Origin: Euclidia mi
Lineage: Eukaryota; Arthropoda; Insecta; Lepidoptera; Erebidae
Direction of reading: 5' to 3'
Length of the DNA stretch: 64,000 bases
Assembly: GCA_944739405.2 (NCBI GenBank)
Contig: OX123197.2
Location: 565,501 to 629,500 of the forward strand
Both the position numbers and the translations under genes were made by a program. Under the pieces are notes generated by a model. That model was not told the origin of the DNA and searched no databases. It saw nothing but the letters and a program-made list of their open reading frames with translations. This document shows positions 19,794 through 30,594 of this stretch, in pieces (positions within the stretch are counted from its first letter, which is position 1; each line of letters begins with the position of its first letter).

Positions 19794-20701
19794 AATATTG
19801 GCAATTGTTTTCAAGGTATGATGGTTGGGTCATATTTTCTTTAATTAGGAAACCTGTTGCGAAGCTATACAATCGGTTTTATATAATATCATGTAGAGTT
19901 CAGGCTTATGTGTATTTTTCGGGTTAACCTGATTTTTATAAAGTTATATAACTATATATAGATAGCCAAGGCTTGAAGAGCTTCGCCAGCCGATTGCCTA
20001 CGGCTGCAAGGACGCCAGCCGATGGTCTAGGTAGGGAGGGGGTAGGCATTTGATATAGAAAATGAGAAAAGTATGGAGAAAATAATAATTTGTAGGGTTT
20101 TTTAATTTCTAGGGGGTTGCGGCACCCCCATGCCTCCCTTTGGCGACGACCATGCAAGTCTTTAGTTCGTGCAACGGGGAAATACAACCTACATTATTCC
20201 ACGATTGTGGGAGAATTCCGACGTGAAGCAGACCATATTCAGTGAGATTCATTCATTCCTTCATTCAATATGATTAAACGAGAATACCAGATGCCCCACC
20301 TCACCCTTTCCCTTCTTTCCGGTCATCTGTTTTTCTTCCTTCATCAAGGTAACTTTTCGCGCGTAAGACCGGCTGTCTGCCAAAGAGTTTTACGTGAGGG
20401 TAAAGGCTAGAGACTTGGATATGTTCTAGACTCTAGACAGTCATGATTGCCCCAAACTTACCATTTGCAACTAAAAAGCTAGTTGCCGTTTTAGGAATAT
20501 TTTGGATTCAATTACCTTAATCGCAGTTATTCGCCACCACTTCATCAAGATGTTACATTTAACATTAAACTCTAAAACTTACCAAGCAAAAGAATAGGTA
20601 TGGTGTAAGTCTAAGTGTTGTACGTACCTGAAAAAGACATAGAATCAGATTAATTTAAACACAAGAGTCACGTGAGATGTTACATGTTTTTATTAACATA
20701 C
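19794..20701. other. No gene seen
   Basis: AT-rich, with a GC-richer minus-strand ORF-like patch at 19936-20187 that has no recognisable motif, and the 64-fold-degenerate type of sequence expected by chance. Confidence 0.4.
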
Positions 20702-20910
20702 TAGTCGACGGCAGCGGCTTCGCACGCACATATTTTCGAATCTGCCGTTTTTCCCGATCCCGCGGGAATTTCGGGAAATCCCGTCTTAGTGCACCCCTAC
20801 GGTCACCAAGGAACATACATGCAAAATTTCAGCTTCTTGCGCCAAATAGTTTCGGCTGTAGCTTGTCTGTCAGTCAGTCAGTAACGCAAGGATTTTATAT
20901 ATACAGATAA
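20702..20910 (+). repeat. Repeat H (CTAG...GTCAGTCAGTCAGTAACGC), copy 1
   Basis: It begins CTAGTCGACGGCAGCGGC, contains GGGAATTTCGGGAAATCCCG, AGGAACATACATGC, TTTCAGCTTCTTGCGCC and TAGTTTCGGCTGTAGC, and ends TCAGTCAGTCAGTAACGCAA and a TTTTATATA end. Close relatives lie at 28161 and 39262. Confidence 0.75.
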
Positions 20911-21292
20911 GCTAATATTATAAGGTCAATGAAAACACGGATCGCTGATTTGGCAATACTCGAATCAAAGGCATATAAAAAAATAAATTTCATAAAAAAT
21001 AATTTAGATCTTTAAGTATAATTTAAGAAAGATGGAGCGGTTGAGCGATTCTGTGCTCTCTCTTATACAGGTTCGGTTAAAGTCTTAGTTAAAGTTATAG
21101 TGTTGGTCCAATTTATGTTGGGTAATGCAAGAAAGTCCGTCTGAAACTTGCGCCGTTAGCAGCTGATGAGGAATTAAATTAAGATAAGCTCACAGATCGA
21201 CTCGGTGCAGTCGGTAAACACGACACGCGGACGTTCAGGGCTTGATTACTTTACAACTAAACCATTTCTCAAACAGTTGCTCCGTTTTTATA

Positions 21293-21400
21293 TAGGGTTC
21301 CCTACTTAAAAAGAAAAAATAATAGTTGTCCATCTGTCTGTCTGCGAAGACCGTTTATTTCGAGAAGTCGTGGAGATATCGAGTTGAAATTAATGCTTGC
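21293..21400 (+). repeat. GGGTTCC-family remnant
   Basis: AGGGTTCCCTACTTAAAAAG, then CATCTGTCTGTCTGCGAAG. Only the first 100 bp or so is recognisable. Confidence 0.45.
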
Positions 21401-21450
21401 TGACTATCAAAATACTTTTATATCATTCATCACCATCCTACCTGCAGTGT

Positions 21451-21722
21451 GATTCTGTAAGTCTTCATTCTAAACTTCGAATCTGAATCCGCTGTGAGTT
21501 TCTTGATTGGCATTCTAAAACTCCGTTCATAATTCGAATCTACACTAGCGCTACTCTTGCGAGCGTGTTTGCGAGTTGAACTAAATTGACCTCAAGATTT
21601 TGACAGATAAAGTATGAGATGACGTAAAAAGTGGCATTCTATAAGGTAATTCCGCCGCCAGTTCGACATGTTCGACGAATAGCAAAGTGAAATGCGAGTT
21701 GTTATTTGAATTTTACAGAATC
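21451..21722. mobile_element. Putative MITE with GATTCTGTAA ends
   Basis: GATTCTGTAA at 21451 and its complement TTACAGAATC ending at 21722 bound a 272-bp non-coding segment. Similar ends occur on many insect MITEs. No clear target duplication was identified. Confidence 0.4.
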
Positions 21723-24700
21723 GACATGCTGCTGTAGTCCTCTGCTGGATGTAATACACTCCAATAGCATACCACTTAGGGCTCTATTTCACTGAAAATA
21801 AGTACCATTATCGTTACTGGGTTGCATTGTAAAGTTGCTTATTTGTAGTCAACAAAGCTTACATATATGCACATGATCTCGATGTCCAGAGCGTTGAAGC
21901 CAGGATCATATAAGCTTGCTAATTAAGATATTGAGTGGCCCTGTTGAAACAGCCAGCAAATTTGCAGCATTACAGCATTCGGACAACTGGGACCAGTAAG
22001 TACCGCTGACATATTCAGTTAATTGGACAGATTGCACTGTACTTGACGCAGATTCAACTCTGGATAGTTTATGATGGCATCATGGCATTACCTGTTTGTT
22101 TGTTACTATGTAACACTTGCAGTTAAGGGCCAGTCACATACGCTACTTTCGTAACAGCGACCGGCGATTTAGATGCTTTTCAGAGGATTGTTAAGATTGA
22201 GAATTATGCTTAGTGTCATCGGCTTCCAACACCCCAGTTTTTTTTTTAATTTAATTCTCATATGCCTCTTTTATCTTGAAAGTTAGCTTTCAGTTTAACG
22301 AGTGCCTTGCTGATAAAGTTATAAGTAATCTAATGGATTGAGAAGTGTGCCGAGCATTGTCCTTGCGTGCGCAATCCTTTAGAAGTAGGTAGTACATTTT
22401 ATGTCAATGTAACTTTCCAGTCTGTCACCTCTGTGCTCTTTGTAGGTATCCGTTTTTAGTGTCCCTCGCGGCAGCAACACAAAAAAAAGAATACAACCCA
22501 TTTCAAGAACACTGGGTGTAACAAAATAACATATCACCTTGCAACACGAAAGCGATACTATTACTCGTCCTAACTAGCATAGATACATATCGATCAGCCA
22601 CTAATGTCTACATACAGTTGGTACGATGACGCTCCTCATCGAGTGACGTGCTCGCCGTATTTGGGTCTAGGCTACGTGGCGTGACGTTGGTAACTACCTA
22701 AGCAGCGTGTTAACCTTAGCAGTAAACCGCCTGTGAATTCCCTGCAATACTGTATGTTAGCGCTCGATATTGTGATGCGGCTTTATTTATAACTAGCTCT
22801 TGCCCGCGGCTTCCCCAGTCCCGAAATTGAAAGTAGTCTTTTCAACTGTTCAAATATCTCCATACTACTTATGTCATGTCAAAATTACTTCGACGCGGTG
22901 CTCTTTTTTGATACGAAGGTAAAACAAATCGACAAAATTACTTTCAAACTTATAATATAAGTAGGTATAATATGAATAATATTATGGACGTATACATTTA
23001 AATATATACGTATAATTTCTCGTGGCATAACCTTAAACTAACGTGGGTAATCATGAGGGATTGAGTTGGATTCGCACGTCGAGTATCGTGATAGATGATT
23101 CAGTAAGGTAATCTCTTGAACAATGTGGTACGCAAGAAGATAAAACAAAATTATATTAGCTGATCTTACAACAAAACAACACAACAAAAACAAACTGGCT
23201 TCAAAACTTCACACAACACAAAAACTGCAACTCAAAACCGCACAAACATTCCTCAATCGTTATTTATCAAGATAAAAATATGTTAACCGCCAGATAGCGA
23301 TGCACTACACAGATGTATCAGATAGCGGCTTTAATTAATCTATCGAGTGATGCGGTGGAGAATTTATCGCTCGCTGTAATCTTCGCCGATGCGCCAATCT
23401 ATCCGTGGCAGTAGTCTGAAAAATGTCATCTGACGTCGTTCGATGTAATTTTGAGGATTATTTATTTAATATGTAGTGTATCGTGTCGAGGGTAAGCAGA
23501 TGAGGAGCTAATTATTATGAGGTGAAGTGATTTATAAAATTATTGAAGATAAGGTATGAGAAAATTGGCTTTCCGTTCAATTTTAGTCTGCATGTAGTAC
23601 ACTTTTAAATGCTTCGATTTCGGCTCACTTACTCGTAAGAAGGGAAACGTAGAGAGAGACAAGATATGATACCTTTTATACCTACTCGGTAATAGAAGTC
23701 CTTATTCTGCGTATGATATGGTCTATACCTCGAATGATTTATGATTTACCTATAGCTTGCTGAAAGACAGGAACCTAGCGTTGTTCGGGTATCATGCAAG
23801 ACATACATAGGTCACTTAACTTTAATCAGTGTTTAACATTAATCACCTTTGCAAACCAATGTATCTAGACGACAATAGTTCTAAGCAGCCACTGGGGTCC
23901 AAGCCCCTAAGTACTCATAAATTGCTCAAAGGCTGGCCGTGTCCATTTCCTGGGCGGCCCGTTAGCTCTCGTACGACACTCGCGGGGATGCTGACGACAC
24001 TAACCGAGATGCATGCAACACAGACACAAGAGCACGACAGAATATAACACTAGAATATTATTTACTACTCACCTGAAAGAATTTATTGTTGACATTGGTC
24101 TGAGTTTTTAAAAGACGAGGTCTTAAGAAGACAAAAATTGGTATAATTTAAAACCGTGGTATTATTTTAAGTGACTCTATCCGTTAGTGCTATTTTCGTG
24201 ACGTGAAATATTGCTGTAATTTCTTAACTTTGATTCGCTTTAAAAGTATCATAGATAGTTTTATAAATAGTCATATGGACCATACACCATATTGCAGCAT
24301 TGCCGCCGCATCCAAACCATGATGTGTGAATCGCCGCATCCAACAGTACTACTGGATTTAAAAAATATTTATACTTTGGCCAAAAATTTTTGAATCAGTA
24401 AATCAATTGTAAGTCAATCATAATTCAGACCCAATTGGGTCAACATTTATTTTTGCCTCAGTATGTATTTACTGCGAGGATTGGACTTCTGCTTGCTCAA
24501 GACAATGTCAATCCCACGAAGTTTTCAATTACCTACGATGGCGGCATGCTATTTATATATGTACTTTTTATAATACTAGGCACATATAATTTCCATGCAC
24601 GTATGAAGGTACGTAATATTCACACATGCAAAAACAGAGATATGAGATTTTAATGTAGAGATACTAATAGATTTGTGGTTTAAGTCGTGGCTGAAAAGTG

Positions 24701-24802
24701 GGAATAGTTGAATCATTGGATCTCGATTATAAAATGCAATACTAACTATAACAAGGGTTTATTACAAAACTTGAACTAAAAATGACATCGTACATAAGAC
24801 CA
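21723..24802. other. No gene seen; scattered repeat scraps
   Basis: An RTE-tail-like scrap (21733-21775) and a repeat scrap near 22795 (CTAGCTCTTGCCCGCGGC) were noted. A GC-richer patch at 23880-24040 has no convincing exon. A CTTTCAG|GTGAGT donor-like site on the minus strand near 24072 is preceded by a short open frame, but no acceptor was found. Confidence 0.35.
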
Positions 24803-25112
24803 TCTAGTCTAGTGGAGAGAGTTACAGACTGCTACGTAGAGGTTTCTCGTGTTCGGCGCGCACCACTGACTTGCCGAAGTGAGGTGCAGATTCAATTTTT
24901 AGTTATCGCTAACCCCATACGGCGAAGAAAAACATCGTGAAGAAACCTACATTTTCATAATGTTCTGGTTATCTATAATGTTCTCGAAAGAGATGTGACT
25001 TTTGCCAATCTGCACTTGAATGGCCAGCCTGCTGGACTATGACCTGACCATTCTTATTGTGTGGAGAGGAACGTGAACATCCGAGGGACAGTTGATACTG
25101 GGCTGATGATAA
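24803..25112 (+). repeat. SINE family C, old degraded copy
   Basis: The head TAGTGGAGAGAGTTACAGAC...GTTCGGCGCGCACCAC, body AATGTTCTCGAAAGAGATGTG and CACTTGAATGGCCAGC, and end GGGACAGTTGATACTGGGCTGATGATAATG match the full copy at 35567 with many substitutions. Confidence 0.6.
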
Positions 25113-25744
25113 TGTTTTACTAGTTCAGAGAAGGGGCTGTCATAGAATCAGCTAATCTACTTATTAGTACGTTCTTCACAAGTACTTACAAGTTTATATC
25201 CACATAATATTCATTACAAAACGTTAACACGTATTAAGAGAGCTTAAATTTTAATGTATCGTGTTATCAAGCTTATCTCGGTTCAAAGTTACGACTTATA
25301 ACTCGTAAAGTACGAGTACCCACACTCTCTCCACATATTTTAACTGTGACCCACTTTACCCCACTTACAAGTATAGGAAGAACGCTGAATCGTCCTGCAG
25401 TTTGTCTCTTATCTCGTTCTAATATTTCATTATATGTCGGATGTCCCGTTCGCACGGTAAGGGTCTATTGTGATGTATGTACTTAGGGATATTGTCGCAC
25501 CGCTAGCGATAAAACTAACCCACCAAAAGCAATTAAGTACATGAAAAAAAGTTGCCAAGACGAGAGACCACACGGCTCGTACTGGCGACATATTTTATTA
25601 GATCTCATGTAGAGCCTAGCTTCTAATTCCACAATTGAGTCTAAATATGTGGTTTGGTCGTTTCGTTACTAAGTGAGCTATTGTATAATAGAAATGGTAA
25701 ATGAACAATAAAACATTTTTCATCTTACGCTCATCTATCTGGCT
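25113..25744. other. No gene seen
   Basis: AT-rich, no recognised repeat, no ORF with recognisable content. Confidence 0.4.
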
Positions 25745-26108
25745 GAGTTGCCGTGCGGCTACTCCCTTTACAAATTGCCTCACCAAGCCGCATCGCTAGC
25801 CCATTTACACAGGTTACTAAAATCGCATGCGGCTAAGTCGTTTCGGTCGAAAATGTTGAGCAAAATAGCTGTTTGTGTCGCAATTGAAATCGTTAGTAGA
25901 ATTCATGCGGCGGGCGATCGCCTGCAACTGATCATTTACACGGTCGATTTTAGTCACCAGTCGCATGCGGCCGATCGCCGCGCGGTCAAAGTCGGATGCT
26001 ACCCAACTTTGGGCCTTGCGGCTTTAGTCACTTGCGCCCTAGCCAAATTGCTATTTAGACGGTCGATTTACGCCGCGCGGCAAAAATAGTGCGGCTCTAG
26101 TCACCCGT
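25745..26108. mobile_element. GC-rich element built from GCATGCGGC / GGTCGATTT repeats, probable non-autonomous DNA transposon
   Basis: Short motifs recur in both orientations: TTGCCGTGCGGC near the left end against CCGCGCGGCAA near the right; TCGCATGCGGC three times; GATCGCC and GGCGATCGCC; ACGGTCGATTT twice; CATTTACAC twice. The right end reads AGTGCGGCTCTAGTCACCCG. Sub-terminal short inverted and direct repeats are typical of non-autonomous hAT-like or P-like elements. No transposase is present. The plus-strand ORF through it is most likely an artefact of the GC-rich repeats. Confidence 0.5.
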
Positions 26109-26867
26109 GAAAACCTCCTATTAGCGACACTGAGGTGAAAACATTGATAAGTCACTTGTTACAGCTTACAAATATAGAGGGTATTTCAATGATTATTACA
26201 AATATAACTATATTTAGCTTAGTTTTCTCCTATTTTAGCGAGCTATTAAGTTTCTCAACCTGATAGAACACGGTATCAAATTCGATAATTTCAATATATT
26301 TCCGCTCGGTTCGGTCACTAATCGCTAGTGATGTAACAGTGGGACCGATCCTAAAGTTTGCAGCATGCATTTATAGTTAAAGTCACGCCAGTGCCGCGCC
26401 GCTAGAAGCTAGCCAATATTTTATTCTCACTCAATGTCTCTTGTTTCGATATTTCTAAAATAAACTTCTCGTAAGCTTTTAGAATGGTTCGTGTCTAGCG
26501 TGTTCCGTTATTCCTAGGAATTGAATAAGACAAAAGGTTTATAAATAAAGTAAGCGCCGGGGGATGGGCGGCCATCACAACTTTACCCCGGGATTGGCTG
26601 CTCTTTCCACTTGAAATATAAATGAACAAAGTATAAGTTATTGTTTCATATCATAAATTCGGAGTTGTTTCATTTGTATTACTGCATTCGTGAAGCATTT
26701 AGAATATAAGATGTAAAGGCTATGCTAAACAAATTTGGGCCAACTCAGCGGGTAGACAATAACTTGAAACGTTCAAGTAGATTTAAATTTATCTATGTGT
26801 ATCAGCAAACGTAGGTAGTGTGGACGTCCTGTACCCACATGGGCTATGATATTCGTATGGAGGGACT

Positions 26868-26940
26868 GGAAGAGGAAATCTGGAGCTCATTTACGTGACA
26901 TAAGAGAGGCTTATGTCCAGCAGTGGACTGATGACGAGGA
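26868..26940 (+). repeat. RTE-type LINE 3' scrap
   Basis: ACATAAGAGAGGCTTATGTCC, then AGCAGTGGACTGATGACGA encodes the REAYVQQWT ending typical of RTE ORFs. Severely 5' truncated. Confidence 0.55.
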
Positions 26941-27055
26941 TCGGCATCCAAAATATTAATTTAATATTGAGTTTGTTTGTTTTAATTGTGTCAATAGGTA
27001 CTTCATCAAGTATGACAGTATCTTAGGGTTTTTGACTGAACAAGGTTATTCATGT

Positions 27056-27286
27056 GTGGTGACGGATTAAGAATACGGAATGTCACCACCCCATATCATC
27101 CCATGGGTGTCGTAAGAGCCGACAGAGGGAGCATATTATGCAGAGAACAGCACTGTAAGAGAAGGAAAACTTGATACAAACCCTATAACAACCCGTTTGG
27201 CCAGCGTGGTACAGTAGCCAATTCCTCCTTTCAAAGGTGAGGCCTAGTCCAGCCGTGGACTGTTAAAGGCTGATGATGATGATGAG
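27056..27286 (+). repeat. Family B repeat, best-preserved copy
   Basis: GTGTGGTGACGGATTAAGAA, CCCATGGGTGTCGTAAGAGC, GGAGCATATTATGCAGAGAA, GGCCAGCGTGGTACAG, then GGACTGTTAAAGGCTGATGA with a (TGA)n tail. It shows the uninterrupted site where LINE-1 entered the copy at 1.5/6.9 kb. Confidence 0.85.
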
Positions 27287-28160
27287 TATTACAGGAATAT
27301 TAAAATAAAACATCTTCAAAACCGACCACATTTTTTACTCGGTCTACTTGGGATACATCATAGTATGAATCATTTCAAGAAACACGTCGACGTAAGTAAA
27401 TAAATGATGTTGTATGACAAATGATAAACAACTCTATAATGTCAAAGAGCTCAGATATTTACATAGAGGCGCATTTCTTATGGGCGCTCTGAAGACAAAC
27501 TTGCAAAACAATACCCAAATTGCCGCTTGGCGGCGTGGCAGTCGCGCTGTGACAGCTGTCTCTACGAGAGCAAGAGAGACGAACGTTCCTCCTGTGTATC
27601 TTAACTACGAGACCAAGAGAGACGGAGAACGACGTCAGCGCCGCCAACGGCGCCAACTACGAACTAAACTGGAGACAGTCTCCACTTGGAATCGGCACAC
27701 GAAATCCTTAAGAACTGCGCTTCTATGTAAATCTGTATTCATTGATAATGTATACACGTCGTAAATTATCATACCGACATGAGTAGGCGTATGTTAGTTT
27801 ATTGAATACAGTTCTCAGCAATCACTCATCTTAAAAACACATGAACACTGTTCTAGAGAGTAAGGAAGTCGAGCCTTTTATTTAATACTGTAATTTTCAA
27901 TATTTTTATCATGAGGGTTACCTAAGTTACTTTAAAATAAAGTTTAGTTTTTATTCAGAGGCACTGACTGCATGTCAAAGATCTTCATGACAGCCGAAAC
28001 CGCGAGGCACGGGACAAGCGATAATTAACAATAGGAAAATTTCCTGCAAGTGAAATAAATTACACAAGTATTTTTATCTAGTGAAACATGTCAAAATATT
28101 AGTAGTTTCATTCTTCAATTAAAACTTTATTTAACACTTTTTATCGTCAATTTATTGATA
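27287..28160. other. No confident gene
   Basis: A GC-richer patch at 27530-27670 (CGTCAGCGCCGCCAACGGCG) lies in a 116-codon ATG-led frame that is rich in Arg and low-complexity. No motif or splice sites were seen; the opposite strand is also partly open. Confidence 0.3.
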
Positions 28161-28372
28161 ACTAGAGGACGCCAGCAGCTACGCCTGCATTTCTTTTTAA
28201 TTTACCCGTTTTGGCCGATCCCGTGGGAATTTCGGGAAATCCCTTCTTAGTGCGCCCCTACGGTCCCCAAGGAACATACATGCCAGATTTCAGCTTCCTG
28301 CGCCCAATAGTTTCGGCTGTAGCGTGTCTGTCAGTCAGTCAGTAACGCAAGGATTTTATATATTAAGATAAG
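28161..28372 (+). repeat. Repeat H, copy 2
   Basis: ACTAGAGGACGCCAGCAGCT, TTTTGGCCGATCCCGTGGGA, AGGAACATACATGCC, TCAGTCAGTCAGTAACGC, ending TTTTATATATTAAGATA. Very close to copy 3 at 39262, including the flank-like TATTAAGATA, so that is part of the element. Confidence 0.8.
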
Positions 28373-28572
28373 TATTCTACTTGACAGCAAATCTCTATGA
28401 CGTCATTACGTCATATTTCATACAAACCCTTGGCAAAGGTCGTTTTTGACATTTCTTTAAAAGTGCTTGATTTCATACAAAATAAATTAGCGGGTCTTAA
28501 TCGCGTACAATTAATTTATTTAAGGTATAAATACCTATTTGTTTCCGACGTTTCGCTCGTCTTGCACCGAGC

Positions 28573-28605
28573 GTGGCCGCGGAGAGACTGTCTCTCCGCG
28601 ACCAC
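28573..28605. repeat. GC-rich hairpin, 16-bp arms
   Basis: Arms 28573-28588 and 28590-28605 (GTGGCCGCGGAGAGAC and complement) with one mismatch around a single T. It follows TCCGACGTTTCGCTCGTCTT, suggesting a recurrent hairpin element. Confidence 0.7.
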
Positions 28606-29028
28606 ATAAATGATGTATACAAATCGCGAAAGTTTAAAATCAATTAATTAGTGTTTGATTTGGCTAGTTGGAAACAGCCCTGCACATATGTAACACCGAA
28701 ATATTAATGGCAGGCCGTGGTTCAGACCCGAGGCCATTTGCATGTCAGTCTGTTGGTATCTCCACGAAGCTATCGGTGCCTGATTTAGCCATTAAACTAA
28801 TTTATATGCGTGACTTTGTATCACCGATATCTGATTTATTTTAGATATACGGCATGTACTTGCCTGCCCGACCTACTTGGCTACACGTTACATTTCATTC
28901 TTGACGTCTGCAACGAGTTTATTGGTAATTTGAGTTATGAAGCAGTCTCGTACTCCTAGATACATAACCCGCAATGGTATTAAATGAAATACGGCTCCGC
29001 CAACGGCTAGATTTCTCATAAACATTTA

Positions 29029-29213
29029 GGCCTTTGCCACACTTGACACAAATTCCGTCGCGGATCTTCCGTTATGGTAAACGCTGTGAGCAATCGGAGA
29101 GACGGATCATCCGTATAGTGTACCTGATATTGGTTATTTATATACAATAACTTGTATAGGCGTTCCGCCGTGGAAGATCCGCGACGGAATTTCCGTCAAG
29201 AGTGGCACAGGCC
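29029..29213. mobile_element. MITE, PIF/Harbinger-like, 185 bp with long TIRs and TTA duplication
   Basis: Terminal inverted repeats of about 45 bp begin GGCCTTTGCCACACTTGAC at the left; the right end reads as GGCCTGTGCCACTCTTGAC in reverse complement. They share AAATTCCGTCGCGGATCTTCC-like cores of 20 bp. A 3-bp TTA flanks both ends (29026-29028 and 29214-29216). A TTA duplication with GGCC-starting TIRs points to PIF/Harbinger. The interior has no coding capacity. Confidence 0.85.
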
Positions 29214-29216
29214 TTA

Positions 29217-30127
29217 GGGTCATAGCACATGCACTACTTTCATCGGCAAGTGATTAAAACATTGCACGGTTGTACTTACGTATTATATGTGCGGCCTACA
29301 TGAACGATGGATAGAGCCGCAATCCGATACAAACAAACTATGAAACCTATGAGACAACTGGATCAAGTAGTAAAACGCTATAACGATACTCTCTTATGGG
29401 TGAAACTAGCTTATATCCGTGATTTTGCGAGCGATGAGGTCGGTTATCAGGAGAAAAGATACTAAAGCGTAGGTTCATCAAAAGACGTCCAGTATTTTTT
29501 GCGTGAAGGATTACATTTTTACCGTTTGGTTATTGTTTTTTGTTTGCGTACAATTTATATTTAAAGTTTATATGATCAGCCTCATGTAGTCCACTGCTAC
29601 ATATACCTATAATAGGAGTTCCCAATAGCACGCCACAGAATTCGATCTTCGGCTCTTCGTGTCCATTTAAGTTAATATCAATAGAGGTAAATGGTAGGGT
29701 CAATCATCTCCATTAGTATTAACACCTATGTTTGTAAGGCGAAGCGTTTGATCACTTCGTTTAGCTTTCAACTAAACTCCTGACGCGACGTTTAAAGTAG
29801 CGCATGTGCTCTGTCTCTTAGATACTTTTGGCAACACGATCCTCAGTACGCATAAATATTTGTGTGTTTTACAGCCGGCTGTTCCGGGTGCGAGTGTTTG
29901 TGTTCGCGACTTGTCTGTTTGTTTGTAAACTCGCCGTCGTGTTGTGAGTGAGAACGACTTGTTATCACACTAACACTATCATATTACTCAGCAGCTCATA
30001 ACATTGGCTTACAAAATTATAAACAAAAGCATAATTTTTTTGGCTTTTTATTTAACTAATGCAGAAAAAGCTTATAGTCATCATGATTGTATTTAAAAAA
30101 ATAGATTACTTAACATATTTACATAGT
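29217..30127. other. No confident gene; one exon-like segment at 29875
   Basis: AT-rich. A scrap with RTE-tail similarity lies at about 29571-29640. The segment 29875-29943 is bounded by TGTGTTTTACAG| and GTT|GTGAGTGAG and is open in two frames (69 nt), so it could be a small or 5' UTR exon; confidence is low. Confidence 0.3.
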
Positions 30128-30355
30128 GCCCTATGCACTCCCACCAAGAACTTAGGGTCCCAAGACAACCTCACCTGCAAGTGGTGCACCTGCCGATCAA
30201 CGGACGAGGCTCCGGCAAACAAAATATCCCGATAAACGGCAATAGGCTCGCTACCTATTACGTGGGATCAAAACACTGGCGAAAAGTGGGCGTTTAATAT
30301 GCCTCTGCCTACCCCTTCGGGGAAACAGGCGTGAGTCTATGTATGTATGTATGTG
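30128..30355 (+). repeat. Family A' repeat (non-tRNA 5' part, SINE-A tail), copy 1
   Basis: CCCACCAAGAACTTAGGGTC, ACCTGCAAGTGGTGCACCTG, CCGATCAACGGACGAGGCTC and AAAATATCCCGATAAACGGC, then the SINE-A-type body and tail (CTATTACGTGGGATC, CTGCCTACCCCTTCGGGG, GGCGTGAGTC) and a (TATG)n end. The reverse copy at 50743 matches along the whole length. Confidence 0.7.
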
Positions 30356-30504
30356 TAATATATTTACAGTGATCATACATATTGCCACATCATCATCCTA
30401 GCATTATACAGGTGCTTAGAAGATGTTCGCCATAGGAATCAGGGTTTAGCTTTCTAGTCTAACCAAATTTGACAAAATATTAGCATACTGACTGCCTGGT
30501 TGGT

Positions 30505-30594
30505 CACTGCCTCGTTGGTCTCGCGGCATATAATTATGTGCGCGTGGGATTGGGAGGTCTCGGGTTCGATTCCCGGGTCGGACAAAGTGTTATT
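30505..30594 (+). repeat. SINE family A, 5' half, split by LINE-2
   Basis: The tRNA-Pro-like head (CTCGTTGGTCTCGCGGCA, GGTTCGATTCCCGGGTCGG) runs to ACAAAGTGTTATT, where the LINE poly(T) starts. The element resumes at 32293 with TGTTATTGGG. The first 14 nt are partly duplicated just upstream (30490-30504). Confidence 0.85.

Noticed and set aside
23829..24072. Exon on either strand near 24.0 kb
   Set aside because: A donor-like GTGAGT on the minus strand and a short open frame exist, but there is no acceptor, start or recognisable protein.
25748..26089. 113-residue ORF in the GC-rich element
   Set aside because: The frame runs through short inverted and direct motif repeats that explain both GC content and openness.
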